A DNA stretch of 64,000 nucleotides from Barnesiella sp. WM24. GTDB lineage: Bacteria; Bacteroidota; Bacteroidia; Bacteroidales; Muribaculaceae. Made by a program: the position numbers and the translations under genes. This document shows, piece by piece, positions 32,322 to 39,905 of the stretch. The first letter of the stretch is position 1. The number at the start of each line of letters is the position of its first letter. The notes beneath the pieces were generated by a model that searched no databases, was not told the DNA's origin, and was given only the letters and a program-made list of their open reading frames with translations. The stretch is from positions 1 to 64,000 of the forward strand of contig NZ_SPPC01000005.1 in the NCBI RefSeq assembly GCF_004570975.1, in the 5' to 3' direction.

Positions 32322-33733
32322 TGAAGGCGAGTGCGACCACAACGGTAAGAATCGCCCGTAAGGGGCGGGACGGGGTGTCGGTGAACGTGTCACCGCAGAA
32401 TGTAGTGTTCAGTCAGGGCGGCGCAGTGCGCACCGTGGAGGTATATGTCGACCTGTATTCGGGCGGCGACAGGATACCCTATCAGGACGCGGACAGGGGC
32501 GACATGCAATGCTCGGTTCTCGGTCCGAGTAGCAGCATCGTGCTCGGTGCCGACGGGGAGCGCATCGGAGGGCTGTTCTGGCGCTACGGGACGACTGACG
32601 AGGGGCGGTTCTATTATGTGTTGTCAAAGTCGCCCGGTGTTGTCGTTAACGCGACCGTGCCGTTCACGGTACTGTGGGACGGCATGAGACTGCCGGGCAC
32701 CATCGAGGTTGTCACTGTCCCCGACGGGGAGCGCGGGCCTGTGCCGCGTGGGCCGGTGTACTGGAAGGACTACCCCGGGGAGTTCCCGTTTGAGAGCGGC
32801 GCATCGGGCGAGACATATTTTGACACGGTGTATAACATAATATCCGGGCAGAAGAAATTCTACACATGCAGGCACAGCCACACAAAGGCCGCCGCACGTG
32901 AGCCGGGGGTGTCGGCAAACTGGGACACCTATTGGGAGGCCGCGTCGGAGATTCCGTTTCTTGTCACAAGATACGCGCTTGTCGACTTCCTCAGCACCGA
33001 GCAGGTGACCCTGAAAAACCTTTCGCTGATTGACAGCCACGTCCCCACCATCGGGGAGATATACGGCATACCGAAGGACATAGCCACGGAAGTCACGGCA
33101 CAGACCGGGGCGAGCGGCAGCGGCAGCAGCGATGTCGGGTCGGCGTCAAGCCCGAGGACTGTCACCGTGACAAAGACCGTCTCCATTTCAGGCAGGGGTT
33201 ATGGACGCTGCTACTTCGGCACGTCGCTTGTCAACACCTCCGGCTCGGCTTCGCGGCACACGGTAAACATCATGTCGGTCACGGCAAAGGTCAACGGTAT
33301 CGCGGTGACCGATGACGGCAGCGGCTTCAGCTTCACGGTGGCACCAGGCGTGACGAGCTACAGAATCGAGGTCACATACAGCTACTGGCTCCGTTATGCC
33401 GGCTCGACATCAGGCTCGGTGTCTCAGCTGTCGGTCTACAATGTCGAGGCGCGCATAGGCGGCGCCGGTATGACCGGCTACATGAGGTTTTTCCCGAAAC
33501 CCGCGCCCGAAGACCGTGACCCGCGCACAATAGTAGGCACAAACGGGTTTGTGACCACCGATGATGACGAGATGCTTTTCCATGTGCAGCACACCGAGGA
33601 GAGCCATGACGGTCACACATACCCCAAGGCTGTCACGATGCTTGTGGGTAATTTCGGGATAAGGATAACCGGCAGGGGTATAGAGCGGACGCTTGACGGC
33701 GGTCTCGGATGGCTGTCGGGAATCGACATATAG
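32321..33733 (+). CDS. Tail-tip/fibre-base protein
   Basis: 470 aa, beta-rich. A segment FYTCRHSHTKAAAREPGVSANW ... YWEAA is common in Bacteroidales phage tail proteins. The C-terminus ends in IERTLDGGLGWLSGIDI, typical of proteins to which fibres attach. It is followed after 32 bases by the row of small fibre genes. Function inferred from order. Confidence 0.55.
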   Translation: MKASATTTVRIARKGRDGVSVNVSPQNVVFSQGGAVRTVEVYVDLYSGGDRIPYQDADRGDMQCSVLGPSSSIVLGADGERIGGLFWRYGTTDEGRFYYVLSKSPGVVVNATVPFTVLWDGMRLPGTIEVVTVPDGERGPVPRGPVYWKDYPGEFPFESGASGETYFDTVYNIISGQKKFYTCRHSHTKAAAREPGVSANWDTYWEAASEIPFLVTRYALVDFLSTEQVTLKNLSLIDSHVPTIGEIYGIPKDIATEVTAQTGASGSGSSDVGSASSPRTVTVTKTVSISGRGYGRCYFGTSLVNTSGSASRHTVNIMSVTAKVNGIAVTDDGSGFSFTVAPGVTSYRIEVTYSYWLRYAGSTSGSVSQLSVYNVEARIGGAGMTGYMRFFPKPAPEDRDPRTIVGTNGFVTTDDDEMLFHVQHTEESHDGHTYPKAVTMLVGNFGIRITGRGIERTLDGGLGWLSGIDI

Positions 33734-33765
33734 AAATATAAATCAATCATTTAATACTGTTTTTT

Positions 33766-34305
33766 ATGAATAAGACAAAAACATTAAAGGAGACTCCGGA
33801 GGTGACGGCACTCGCCGCCACTGACCAGGTACTCGTTACGGATTCTGCGGGCAAGGCGCACAGAATCTCAAAGGCGAATCTGCTCGCGGACAGAGTGCGG
33901 TTTAACGGCACCGGCGCGGGGTGTTGGGTGAGGGTCGCGAAGTTTTTTGATTCAGCAGGCTGTCTGTTGGCTATCACTTCTAATTGGTATTCAAAACCGG
34001 TGCATCGGATTCTTGCGGACTCGCTTCTGCACTCAAATCAATGTAGTTACTGTCACATGTCGGTTTTGTCATCGGGGAACGCCATCGCTACGCCTATGAA
34101 CATCACAAAAGCAAGGGTTGTTGCTAGTTTCAATAAGGTCGGCTATATCGACATTTATTGTAACATGACTTCGGCTGACACCATTATTATCGACCTTATA
34201 AACTCGCTGAATGTCACCTTGATGACCCCCGTGGTCAACGCGGAGGTGCCCGACGGTTACAGCACGAAAGAGTTTGACCTGACCCAAACAGCGTGGGGGG
34301 GGTAA
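33766..34305 (+). CDS. Tail fibre/adhesin, first of a series
   Basis: 179 aa. The N-terminus (LKETPEVTALAATDQVLVTDSAGKA) is the short attachment module found in the fibre genes at 34670 and 35162. The rest is beta-rich and cysteine-containing. The gene ends in TAWGG at an eight-G run (34295-34302) directly before TAA; a change of one G would add 16 or more residues. This suggests a phase-variable C-terminus or a frame error. Confidence 0.6.
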   Translation: MNKTKTLKETPEVTALAATDQVLVTDSAGKAHRISKANLLADRVRFNGTGAGCWVRVAKFFDSAGCLLAITSNWYSKPVHRILADSLLHSNQCSYCHMSVLSSGNAIATPMNITKARVVASFNKVGYIDIYCNMTSADTIIIDLINSLNVTLMTPVVNAEVPDGYSTKEFDLTQTAWGG

Positions 34306-34353
34306 AATACTCCCTATCAGCGCGTTACAGCGTAGCGCAGAAAGGAGGGCGGC

Positions 34354-34644
34354 ATGAGCACCACAAAAACAAAACCGCTTACCAAGGCGCTGCTGGCAGG
34401 CATCATGGACAATGCTGTTATATCCAGAGGCAGGGCAACAGATTTCAACGCAAGTATGGCATCCGGAGTTTATTCATGTTATCAGGCGGAGAACGGTCCG
34501 GAGAAAGACCTCTGGGGTGTTCTGATACACGCGAAAGTATTGGAGAATATATGCGCTCAGTTGTTCTTAACGAACACAGGCAGACTCTATTTCCGCGTTC
34601 TATGGGACAGATGGGACGGCTGGAAAAGAGTGACTACAAGCTGA
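34354..34644 (+). CDS. Small fibre protein with pyocin-knob-like end
   Basis: 96 aa. The segment LTNTGRLYFRVLWDRWDGWKRV resembles the knob domain of R-pyocin-type fibres, which recognise surface polysaccharide. A Shine-Dalgarno-like AAGGAGGGC precedes the ATG. It may be a separate fibre tip that assembles with its neighbours. Confidence 0.5.
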   Translation: MSTTKTKPLTKALLAGIMDNAVISRGRATDFNASMASGVYSCYQAENGPEKDLWGVLIHAKVLENICAQLFLTNTGRLYFRVLWDRWDGWKRVTTS

Positions 34645-34669
34645 CCCTCGGAAAGGAGGTGGTTGCTGC

Positions 34670-35095
34670 ATGAGTACGGTAAAATTGCTCACTGACATGG
34701 TAAAAGCCTTGCCGGAGCTGTCGGGAATAGGCTCTAACATGGTGCTTGCAGCCGCCACCTCGGGTGACCTCGGAAAGATTTCCAAAGAGGCGCTTACGGG
34801 AATGGATGTCACAGTTACGCAGAGCGGCGATTATGTGATTCAAAAAACTGGTGTTCATCTCGTTGCGATATGGGATACTGACGCTTCATCGACTAAATAT
34901 TGGGTCGGTCTGTTCATCAACAGAAACGCGAATACTGACGGCAACATTACCATGATTACCATAGCCGGGGAAGGTTTCCCAGTTTATTATAGCAAATGGG
35001 GCACCTTATTCTTCGGAAATTACAGTGGTAATCTCACTATTGCTTGCATCACCTTGCCCGCTTCCTCTGCCATTTTAGGGGGGGTAAGCGACTGA
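34670..35095 (+). CDS. Tail fibre/adhesin, second of a series
   Basis: 141 aa. N-terminal module KALPELSGIGSNMVLAAATSGDLGKISKEAL is like that of the other two fibre genes. The C-terminus ends AILGGVSD across a seven-G run (35079-35085). AAAGGAGG precedes the ATG. Beta-rich body without enzyme motif. Confidence 0.55.
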   Translation: MSTVKLLTDMVKALPELSGIGSNMVLAAATSGDLGKISKEALTGMDVTVTQSGDYVIQKTGVHLVAIWDTDASSTKYWVGLFINRNANTDGNITMITIAGEGFPVYYSKWGTLFFGNYSGNLTIACITLPASSAILGGVSD

Positions 35096-35161
35096 CTTCC
35101 AACGTATTGAAAATCCCATTGCCGAGTCATTTGAGGCATGGCGCACGAGAGATCAAACATT

Positions 35162-35932
35162 ATGAACTTAATTGACACGACAATGGGAAAAACAAGGAAA
35201 CTTAGCGAAAAGATAAAGGAATTGCCTACAGTGAACGACATGACAGGCAGGACTATCATTACCAACGGCAGTGACGGCTCACTCGGAAAGATGTCGGCTG
35301 AGCTGATGCTCGACGGGGTGTTCATCATGTACCACCGCAAAAGCGACGATACTCCGCTCATGGTGAAACCCCACAAGTGGACGGCGATACAGAACGCTGG
35401 AGAAATCGCCGACGGTGTGGTAGTCGTCGAGGGCGGCAAAGTGCTGGTAGTGGCACCCACCGAAGCCGACAGCGCAGGTATAACGTGGAGTAGCGCGGCG
35501 GTCAGCGGTGGCGCGACCACAACGACCGACCGCGTAACGGCGATGAACGACTGGAACGGTCCGGCAAACACCGCGTCTATCATTTCAAAAAGCACGTCGT
35601 CGGCTGTCACAAATACCAGCGCATGCGCCCCCGGTTTTTGTAACCTCTACAGCCGAGCCAACGCCAACGGCAAAGGACTGACCGCCGGTAAATGGTGGCT
35701 TCCGTCGATAGGCGAAATGATGATGATTTACGCCAACATGACTAAGATAAACTACTGTCTTAGTCTTATCGCCGGGGCAACCCAGTTGATTCAAAACTGG
35801 TACTGGACAAGTACAGAGCACAGCGCGGCTCGCGCATGGGGTCTGTACCTCTACGACGGCGGCCTCGACGGCATGTATACTAAGGCCAGCAGCAAGGGTA
35901 GAGTGCGCCCTGTGTCGACATTCACTCAGTAG
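35162..35932 (+). CDS. Fibre with C-type-lectin domain (DGR variable-protein type)
   Basis: 256 aa from the ATG at 35162, chosen because the attachment module (LPTVNDMTGRTIITNGSDGSLGKMS) then sits as in its neighbours; 35138 is also possible. Residues about 165-256 are a C-type-lectin/DUF1566-like domain (KWWLPSIGEMMMIYANM ... WYWTSTEHSAARAWGLYLYDGG ... RVRPVSTF), the family that carries the variable region in diversity-generating retroelements of Bacteroidales phages. No reverse transcriptase, Avd or template repeat is visible in the window. Confidence 0.7.
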   Translation: MNLIDTTMGKTRKLSEKIKELPTVNDMTGRTIITNGSDGSLGKMSAELMLDGVFIMYHRKSDDTPLMVKPHKWTAIQNAGEIADGVVVVEGGKVLVVAPTEADSAGITWSSAAVSGGATTTTDRVTAMNDWNGPANTASIISKSTSSAVTNTSACAPGFCNLYSRANANGKGLTAGKWWLPSIGEMMMIYANMTKINYCLSLIAGATQLIQNWYWTSTEHSAARAWGLYLYDGGLDGMYTKASSKGRVRPVSTFTQ

Positions 35933-35936
35933 CCTA

Positions 35937-35964
35937 ATCCCCGGCGGCTGCGAATAGCCGGGGA
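35937..35964 (+). terminator. GC-rich hairpin after the lectin gene
   Basis: CCCCGGC and GCCGGGG form a 7-bp stem around a short loop five bases after the stop. There is no T run, so it may not be a terminator. DGR targets often carry a hairpin just downstream of the variable region that is needed for retrohoming. Confidence 0.5.
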
Positions 35965-35986
35965 ACAACTTTAAAGCAATGGAAAA

Positions 35987-36070
35987 ATGACAGAAACAAA
36001 CAACATTTTCGCAGTCGCCATGACTGCATGCGGGACTATGATGCTTATCAAGGATGTAATCGGTGAGTAG
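35987..36070 (+). CDS. Very small ORF, 27 aa
   Basis: ATG at 35987 to TAG at 36068 encodes MTETNNIFAVAMTACGTMML and seven more residues. A hydrophobic middle suggests a short membrane-interacting peptide. It follows the fibre genes and precedes a hairpin. Too short to be sure it is expressed. Confidence 0.35.
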   Translation: MTETNNIFAVAMTACGTMMLIKDVIGE

Positions 36071-36093
36071 TCATAGCTCTAATTGAAAAATAG

Positions 36094-36124
36094 AATGGCC
36101 TTCGGATGATATTCGGAGGCCATT
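36094..36124. terminator. Hairpin near the prophage right end
   Basis: AATGGCCTTCG pairs with CGGAGGCCATT over 11 bp with one G-U. No T run follows on the plus strand, though the upstream AATTGAAAAATAG gives some T on the minus side. It probably ends late transcription before the phage end. Confidence 0.5.
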
Positions 36125-36195
36125 AACTGATCCAAGCAAAGACAAACTCAATCCAACGAAGCAGACTTTTTAGAAAGATGGTGATTTGGGATACG

Positions 36196-36253
36196 TTTCG
36201 TTTTTCAGAACTGAACACCTCGTTTTCAGGAGCAGGAACATTTCGTTTTGCGG
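36196..36253. repeat. Candidate right-end transposase binding sites
   Basis: Three CGTTTT-centred elements, TTTCGTTTTTCAG (36196), CCTCGTTTTCAGG (36218) and TTTCGTTTTGCGG (36241), are spaced 22 and 23 bases. Contiguous 22-bp sites are the layout of R1-R3 in Mu. The phage terminus would be just beyond, at about 36260-36270. Confidence 0.4.
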
Positions 36254-36269
36254 ATTATAAATATTCACC

Positions 36270-36764
36270 ATGAAGAAAATATTAATATTATTTACTTTAT
36301 TGACATTTAGCCTGTCAGGCTATTCAAATGAGCCTATTTCCCGTCTCAATAATGATAGTATATTATCCAAATTAATAAAAGGTGAACAGGTTATCTTACA
36401 TGACTCGCTGAATCCCTGCGATAGCCTGTACAGAGTAATCGGAAGTAGGAGCTACTATTTAGACAAGAATAAATTCTCAGGGACTGTAATAAAAATAATT
36501 GTTTTTCCGAAAAAAGGCAACAATATTATAATCTCCTTGTACACCGTCGACAAATATAACGGCTATGAATCCATCTATAAACGCGAACTAAATAGAGTAT
36601 CAGAATGGATAGACATGGTTGACATCACCAAACTGATCAAGGACAAGGAACCATGTATCTTTAACGGACTTGCATTTGCCAAAATCTTAGACGTGTTTTT
36701 TATATATGATATAGTACCAAAAACGGCTGAGAAAACAACTGTCAAAAATGATTCCATTAAATGA
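36270..36764 (+). CDS. Small secreted protein, unknown
   Basis: 164 aa with a signal peptide (KKILILFTLLTFSLSGYS). AT-rich, unlike the phage genes. Overlaps the next gene by four bases. It has no recognised domain. As a neighbour of duplicated secreted proteins it may be an immunity or effector-related protein. Confidence 0.55.
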   Translation: MKKILILFTLLTFSLSGYSNEPISRLNNDSILSKLIKGEQVILHDSLNPCDSLYRVIGSRSYYLDKNKFSGTVIKIIVFPKKGNNIIISLYTVDKYNGYESIYKRELNRVSEWIDMVDITKLIKDKEPCIFNGLAFAKILDVFFIYDIVPKTAEKTTVKNDSIK

Positions 36765-37312
36765 AAAGAATTGTAATTCTCGTGGCAAGTCTTATTTTCA
36801 TGGTTGGCATAAGTGGTAAAACCAGGGTCTATACCGCTAATGACCATATTCTCATGGAAATATATAGCGCCTATTTGGCATTAGCCCTATTAAACGCAGA
36901 AAATCACGATTTGCTGCTTACTCTACTTAATGACCCCAATGAGAGGTTTGTAATACTATCACTGCTAAAGCCAGACGATAACTTAGAAAAGATAAAAGTG
37001 TCCAAAAAACCTATTTCATTTTCTGCAGAAGATTCTGACTATATTTGCTCAAGAGTAAAAGAAGAGTTTTTTAAATCAGACACTATTGTTTGCTTTGCGC
37101 TCTATGATGGTTACGGTCTTATTCCGAAAGAAGACTTTGACTTTCTTGACTGCGTTCATACCGTACCTTTCGGCTCTTACTCTTTTCAAAAAGCGATCCA
37201 AAAATCAGGGGCTAAAACTAACGATGAGAAAATACAAGTGCTAAAGGAATGGATAGATGAAACAATGAAGTCATTAAGACTTATGTCTACAGATCCGCGG
37301 AAATGTTTATGA
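36761..37312 (+). CDS. Secreted protein of a duplicated pair, copy 1
   Basis: 183 aa with signal peptide (IVILVASLIFMVGISG). About half identical by eye to the protein at 37545: both share GKTRVYT, SAYLALALL, HDLL, FKSDTI or LKSDTI, and the C-terminal SGAKT-DEKIQ-LKEWID. Function not recognised. The repeated gene-fragment pattern suggests periplasmic immunity proteins kept as orphans. Confidence 0.6.
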   Translation: MKRIVILVASLIFMVGISGKTRVYTANDHILMEIYSAYLALALLNAENHDLLLTLLNDPNERFVILSLLKPDDNLEKIKVSKKPISFSAEDSDYICSRVKEEFFKSDTIVCFALYDGYGLIPKEDFDFLDCVHTVPFGSYSFQKAIQKSGAKTNDEKIQVLKEWIDETMKSLRLMSTDPRKCL

Positions 37313-37548
37313 CAATGCCACTATATACCGATCAAGCCACGATAATGGATATGCCAATACCCGACTGCTTCACAAACGGGGCGGTCAAGCGGGTGATTCT
37401 GAATAGGCCTGATGCGTCTTCTATGTCTTTCGAATCGAAATACAAACTATATGGTAACAAATTTGCCAATTCGTATAAACACATACCTAATTATAATATT
37501 CCTGTAAATAAAGTCCCAAATACATTAAAATATCTGTTACGGAAATGA
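37303..37548 (+). CDS. Short cassette ORF between the duplicated genes
   Basis: 81 aa, overlapping the upstream stop and the downstream start. No signal peptide. It ends in a basic tail (NTLKYLLRK) and contains FESKYKLYGNKFANSYKHIPNYNIP. It has the size of a displaced toxin tip or a fragment of one, but shows no motif. Confidence 0.4.
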   Translation: MFMTMPLYTDQATIMDMPIPDCFTNGAVKRVILNRPDASSMSFESKYKLYGNKFANSYKHIPNYNIPVNKVPNTLKYLLRK

Positions 37549-38099
37549 AAAAAATAATTATTTTATTGACAAGCTTCGTTTTTATCATAAATGTCTATGG
37601 TAAAACTCGTGTCTACACTACTAATGACCACGCATATCTTGACATAGAAAGTGCCTATTTAGCCTTAGCTCTATTAAAGACTGAATACCACGATTTGTTA
37701 TTTACACTACTTGATGACACTAATGAAAGATTGGTGTTTATATCAAATTTGAAGCCGGATAATGATTTAGAACTGGTAAGAATAAGACGTAAACCTAATT
37801 CACTTACAGATAAAGAAGTGGACTCTATTTCAAAAAGTATAAAAGTTGAATTTTTGAAATCAGACACAATTTTTTGTCTGGTCTTACATGAAAATCTTTA
37901 TCACACTAAAGCACAGAGGGACTACGAATATCTTAACAGATATCAGTATCCTGTTTTCAACTCAAGTTTGTTCCAAGACGCAGTAAAAGCCTCAGGAGCA
38001 AAGACTCACGATGAAAAAATACAAGCATTGAAAGAATGGATCGACAAAGTCATGAAACAACCGATAAGAGCATCATCTGACCCATGGAAACTGTTATGA
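37545..38099 (+). CDS. Secreted protein of a duplicated pair, copy 2
   Basis: 184 aa with signal peptide (KKIIILLTSFVFIINVYG), clearly paralogous to the protein at 36761 along its whole length. Both copies end before TTATGACAA and a different short insert. AT-rich. Function unknown. Confidence 0.6.
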   Translation: MKKIIILLTSFVFIINVYGKTRVYTTNDHAYLDIESAYLALALLKTEYHDLLFTLLDDTNERLVFISNLKPDNDLELVRIRRKPNSLTDKEVDSISKSIKVEFLKSDTIFCLVLHENLYHTKAQRDYEYLNRYQYPVFNSSLFQDAVKASGAKTHDEKIQALKEWIDKVMKQPIRASSDPWKLL

Positions 38100-38250
38100 C
38101 AAAGCGGTCACGCGTCGACTTATCCGGTGGTCTACGAGAACGGGCAATTGACCTGTGTTACGTTGCCGCCGGGTACACCACGTTTGCCGATGCCGGGAAA
38201 GGGCGCCTCGGTGCAGCCCTGCAAGTTCGGGGGCAAGCCCCATAGTTTTC
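38100..38250 (+). pseudogene. GC-rich coding fragment
   Basis: In one frame it reads SGHASTYPVVYENGQLTCV and on to KFGGKPHSFL, with no start. Its GC content is visibly higher than on either side, so it was brought in from another source. It sits where the 37303 cassette sits in the previous unit, so it may be the end of a lost toxin or adhesin gene. Confidence 0.4.
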
Positions 38251-38460
38251 TAAATCAGATACTATTTGCTCAGAGGGTTTATATCACACAAAAGCCCAAA
38301 GAGACTATGAATATCTTAACCAATATCAGATAATTATTTTCAATTCAGACTTATTGCAAGAAGCGGTTAAAGCCTCAGAGGGTAAAAACCTCTGATGAGA
38401 AAATACAAGCATTGAAAGAATAGATCTATGACGCATTGTGGCAATTGAGACTAATGTCTG
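38251..38460 (+). pseudogene. Degenerate third copy of the secreted protein
   Basis: Stretches such as AAAGCCCAAAGAGACTATG, TTCAATTCAGACTTATTGC and GAGAAAATACAAGCATTGAA correspond to the end of copy 2 but are interrupted by stops and frame changes. Only the C-terminal third remains. Together with the two intact copies it shows repeated duplication. Confidence 0.5.
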
Positions 38461-38880
38461 ATGAAGGAAATAATTTACATCATGAATATATTATTAATTA
38501 TGAAGGATATTATAGACGGAATCAATTACTGGATTTATTGGTATGAATACAAAATATGGGGCGGAAGCTGGAGTATATTTGAACATTTATGTATAATGTT
38601 TCTGATGTTTTGTATGCTGGCTTTTGGCGTTATGTTCGTACGCTATAACATAATTCTCCATGCCTTGTCTACTGCGCCACTTAAAATGATACCGATTATT
38701 TCTCTTTGTTTAACTACATGTCTCGCCATATATTTATTATGGGGAAAGAGATACAAGGTAATTTTGTCACAACACGATAAATTTCGCAGACCTAAATATA
38801 TAATCTGGACAATATCCATTGTCACCATTACAATGATATGTTATATAGGACCATGGTCCTATCTTGCGCTTACCGAATGA
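38461..38880 (+). CDS. Small integral membrane protein, unknown
   Basis: 139 aa with about three membrane segments (residues 43-61, 72-98 and 117-133). Several in-frame ATG codons near the start leave the first residue uncertain. It closes the AT-rich accessory patch. No family recognised. Confidence 0.5.
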   Translation: MKEIIYIMNILLIMKDIIDGINYWIYWYEYKIWGGSWSIFEHLCIMFLMFCMLAFGVMFVRYNIILHALSTAPLKMIPIISLCLTTCLAIYLLWGKRYKVILSQHDKFRRPKYIIWTISIVTITMICYIGPWSYLALTE

Positions 38881-39020
38881 CACAAAGAAAGGCACATGCA
38901 TGATTAATCGGAGAGCGACAATGAAGCCAGAGTGAGGCAACCGGTGAGTCAGGCTGCCATAGCAGATTTTAGGTATATGCATCCATGCTGCAAAACGATA
39001 GTTATTTCAATGGAATTTCG

Positions 39021-39028
39021 TAATTTTG
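39021..39028 (+). promoter_or_regulatory. -7 box directly before glsA
   Basis: TAATTTTG ends four bases before the ATG at 39033, so transcription would begin at or next to the start codon. This would give a leaderless mRNA. Confidence 0.45.
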
Positions 39029-39032
39029 CGAC

Positions 39033-39881
39033 ATGAATACCAATCAGAAAGAACCCGCCGACAGTCGCTTGCATGTCGACGTGGCTGCCACATTGCGCAG
39101 CAGGCTTCCGAAAAAATACCTTAGATTCATACCGGACTTTGCGGTAAGATGGCTTGAGCGCACAATATGTCAGGATGACCTCAACGGCATCCTTGACCGC
39201 ACACGCGGAAAGAAAGGGAAAGAGTTTTGCAGCGCGATGCTCAATGACCTTGGCATAACGTACACTGTCAACGGCACAGAAAACCTTCCCGCCGACGGAA
39301 GAGCGATTTTTGTATCCAATCATCCGCTTGGCGCCCTTGACGGGATTGTGATGATAGACTTTATCGCAAAGCACTACGACTGTGATGTAAAATTCATTGT
39401 CAACGACATACTTATGGCAGTAAAACCGCTTGACAACGTGTTTCTGCCCGTAAACAAGCACGGCAAACAGAGCCGCCGGTCGTCAAGCTACATAGACGCC
39501 TGTCTTTCAGGCGACATGCCTGTCATAATTTTTCCCGCCGGTCTCGTGTCGCGCAAGCAAAACGGGGGCATAAAAGATCTAAAATGGCAGAAAATGTTTA
39601 TAAACAAAGCCATTCAATCAAAACGCGACATAATTCCCCTACATTTTGGTGGCGAAAATTCATCGTTTTTTTATAATTTTGCAAAACTGCGCTTACGCCT
39701 CGGAATAAAATTCAATATCGAGATGATTTATCTGCCACGAGAGATATTCCGGAACCGTGGCGCACGGTTTGAAATAAATGTCGGGAAACCCGTTTCCTTC
39801 CATTCCTTGAAAGGCGGCATAAACGCTGCCGACGAGGCAAGCCGCATAAAAGAAATTGTATATAGATTAAAAACACGATAA
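39033..39881 (+). CDS. glsA: Lysophospholipid-type O-acyltransferase, GlsA-like
   Basis: 282 aa PlsC-family acyltransferase. The catalytic block is SNHPLGALDG (NHxxxxxD type, residues about 91-100) and IIFPAGLVSR is the glycerophosphate-site motif. With the N-acyltransferase next door it matches the Bacteroides GlsA/GlsB pair: GlsB makes N-acyl-3-hydroxyacyl glycine (commendamide) and GlsA adds the second fatty acid to give glycine lipids. Inner-membrane associated. The identity rests on family and pairing. Confidence 0.75.
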   Translation: MNTNQKEPADSRLHVDVAATLRSRLPKKYLRFIPDFAVRWLERTICQDDLNGILDRTRGKKGKEFCSAMLNDLGITYTVNGTENLPADGRAIFVSNHPLGALDGIVMIDFIAKHYDCDVKFIVNDILMAVKPLDNVFLPVNKHGKQSRRSSSYIDACLSGDMPVIIFPAGLVSRKQNGGIKDLKWQKMFINKAIQSKRDIIPLHFGGENSSFFYNFAKLRLRLGIKFNIEMIYLPREIFRNRGARFEINVGKPVSFHSLKGGINAADEASRIKEIVYRLKTR

Positions 39882-39905
39882 GCATTTTAGCATATTACTG
39901 CGACA

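Noticed and set aside
31263-32393. Minus-strand frame of 376 codons opposite the Ig-like tail gene
   Set aside because: Same reason: high GC removes stops from the opposite strand. No plausible start signal or motif.
34293-34673. 126-codon frame beginning at the poly-G tract
   Set aside because: It lies out of frame across the small fibre gene and its Shine-Dalgarno. It is kept only as part of the phase-variation idea.
35932-38460. DGR template repeat or reverse transcriptase after the lectin gene
   Set aside because: No copy of the variable region and no RT motif (YxDD) in this stretch; the ORFs are small secreted proteins.
1-39000. Site-specific integrase for the prophage
   Set aside because: No tyrosine or serine recombinase is visible; the MuA/MuB homologues explain mobility.
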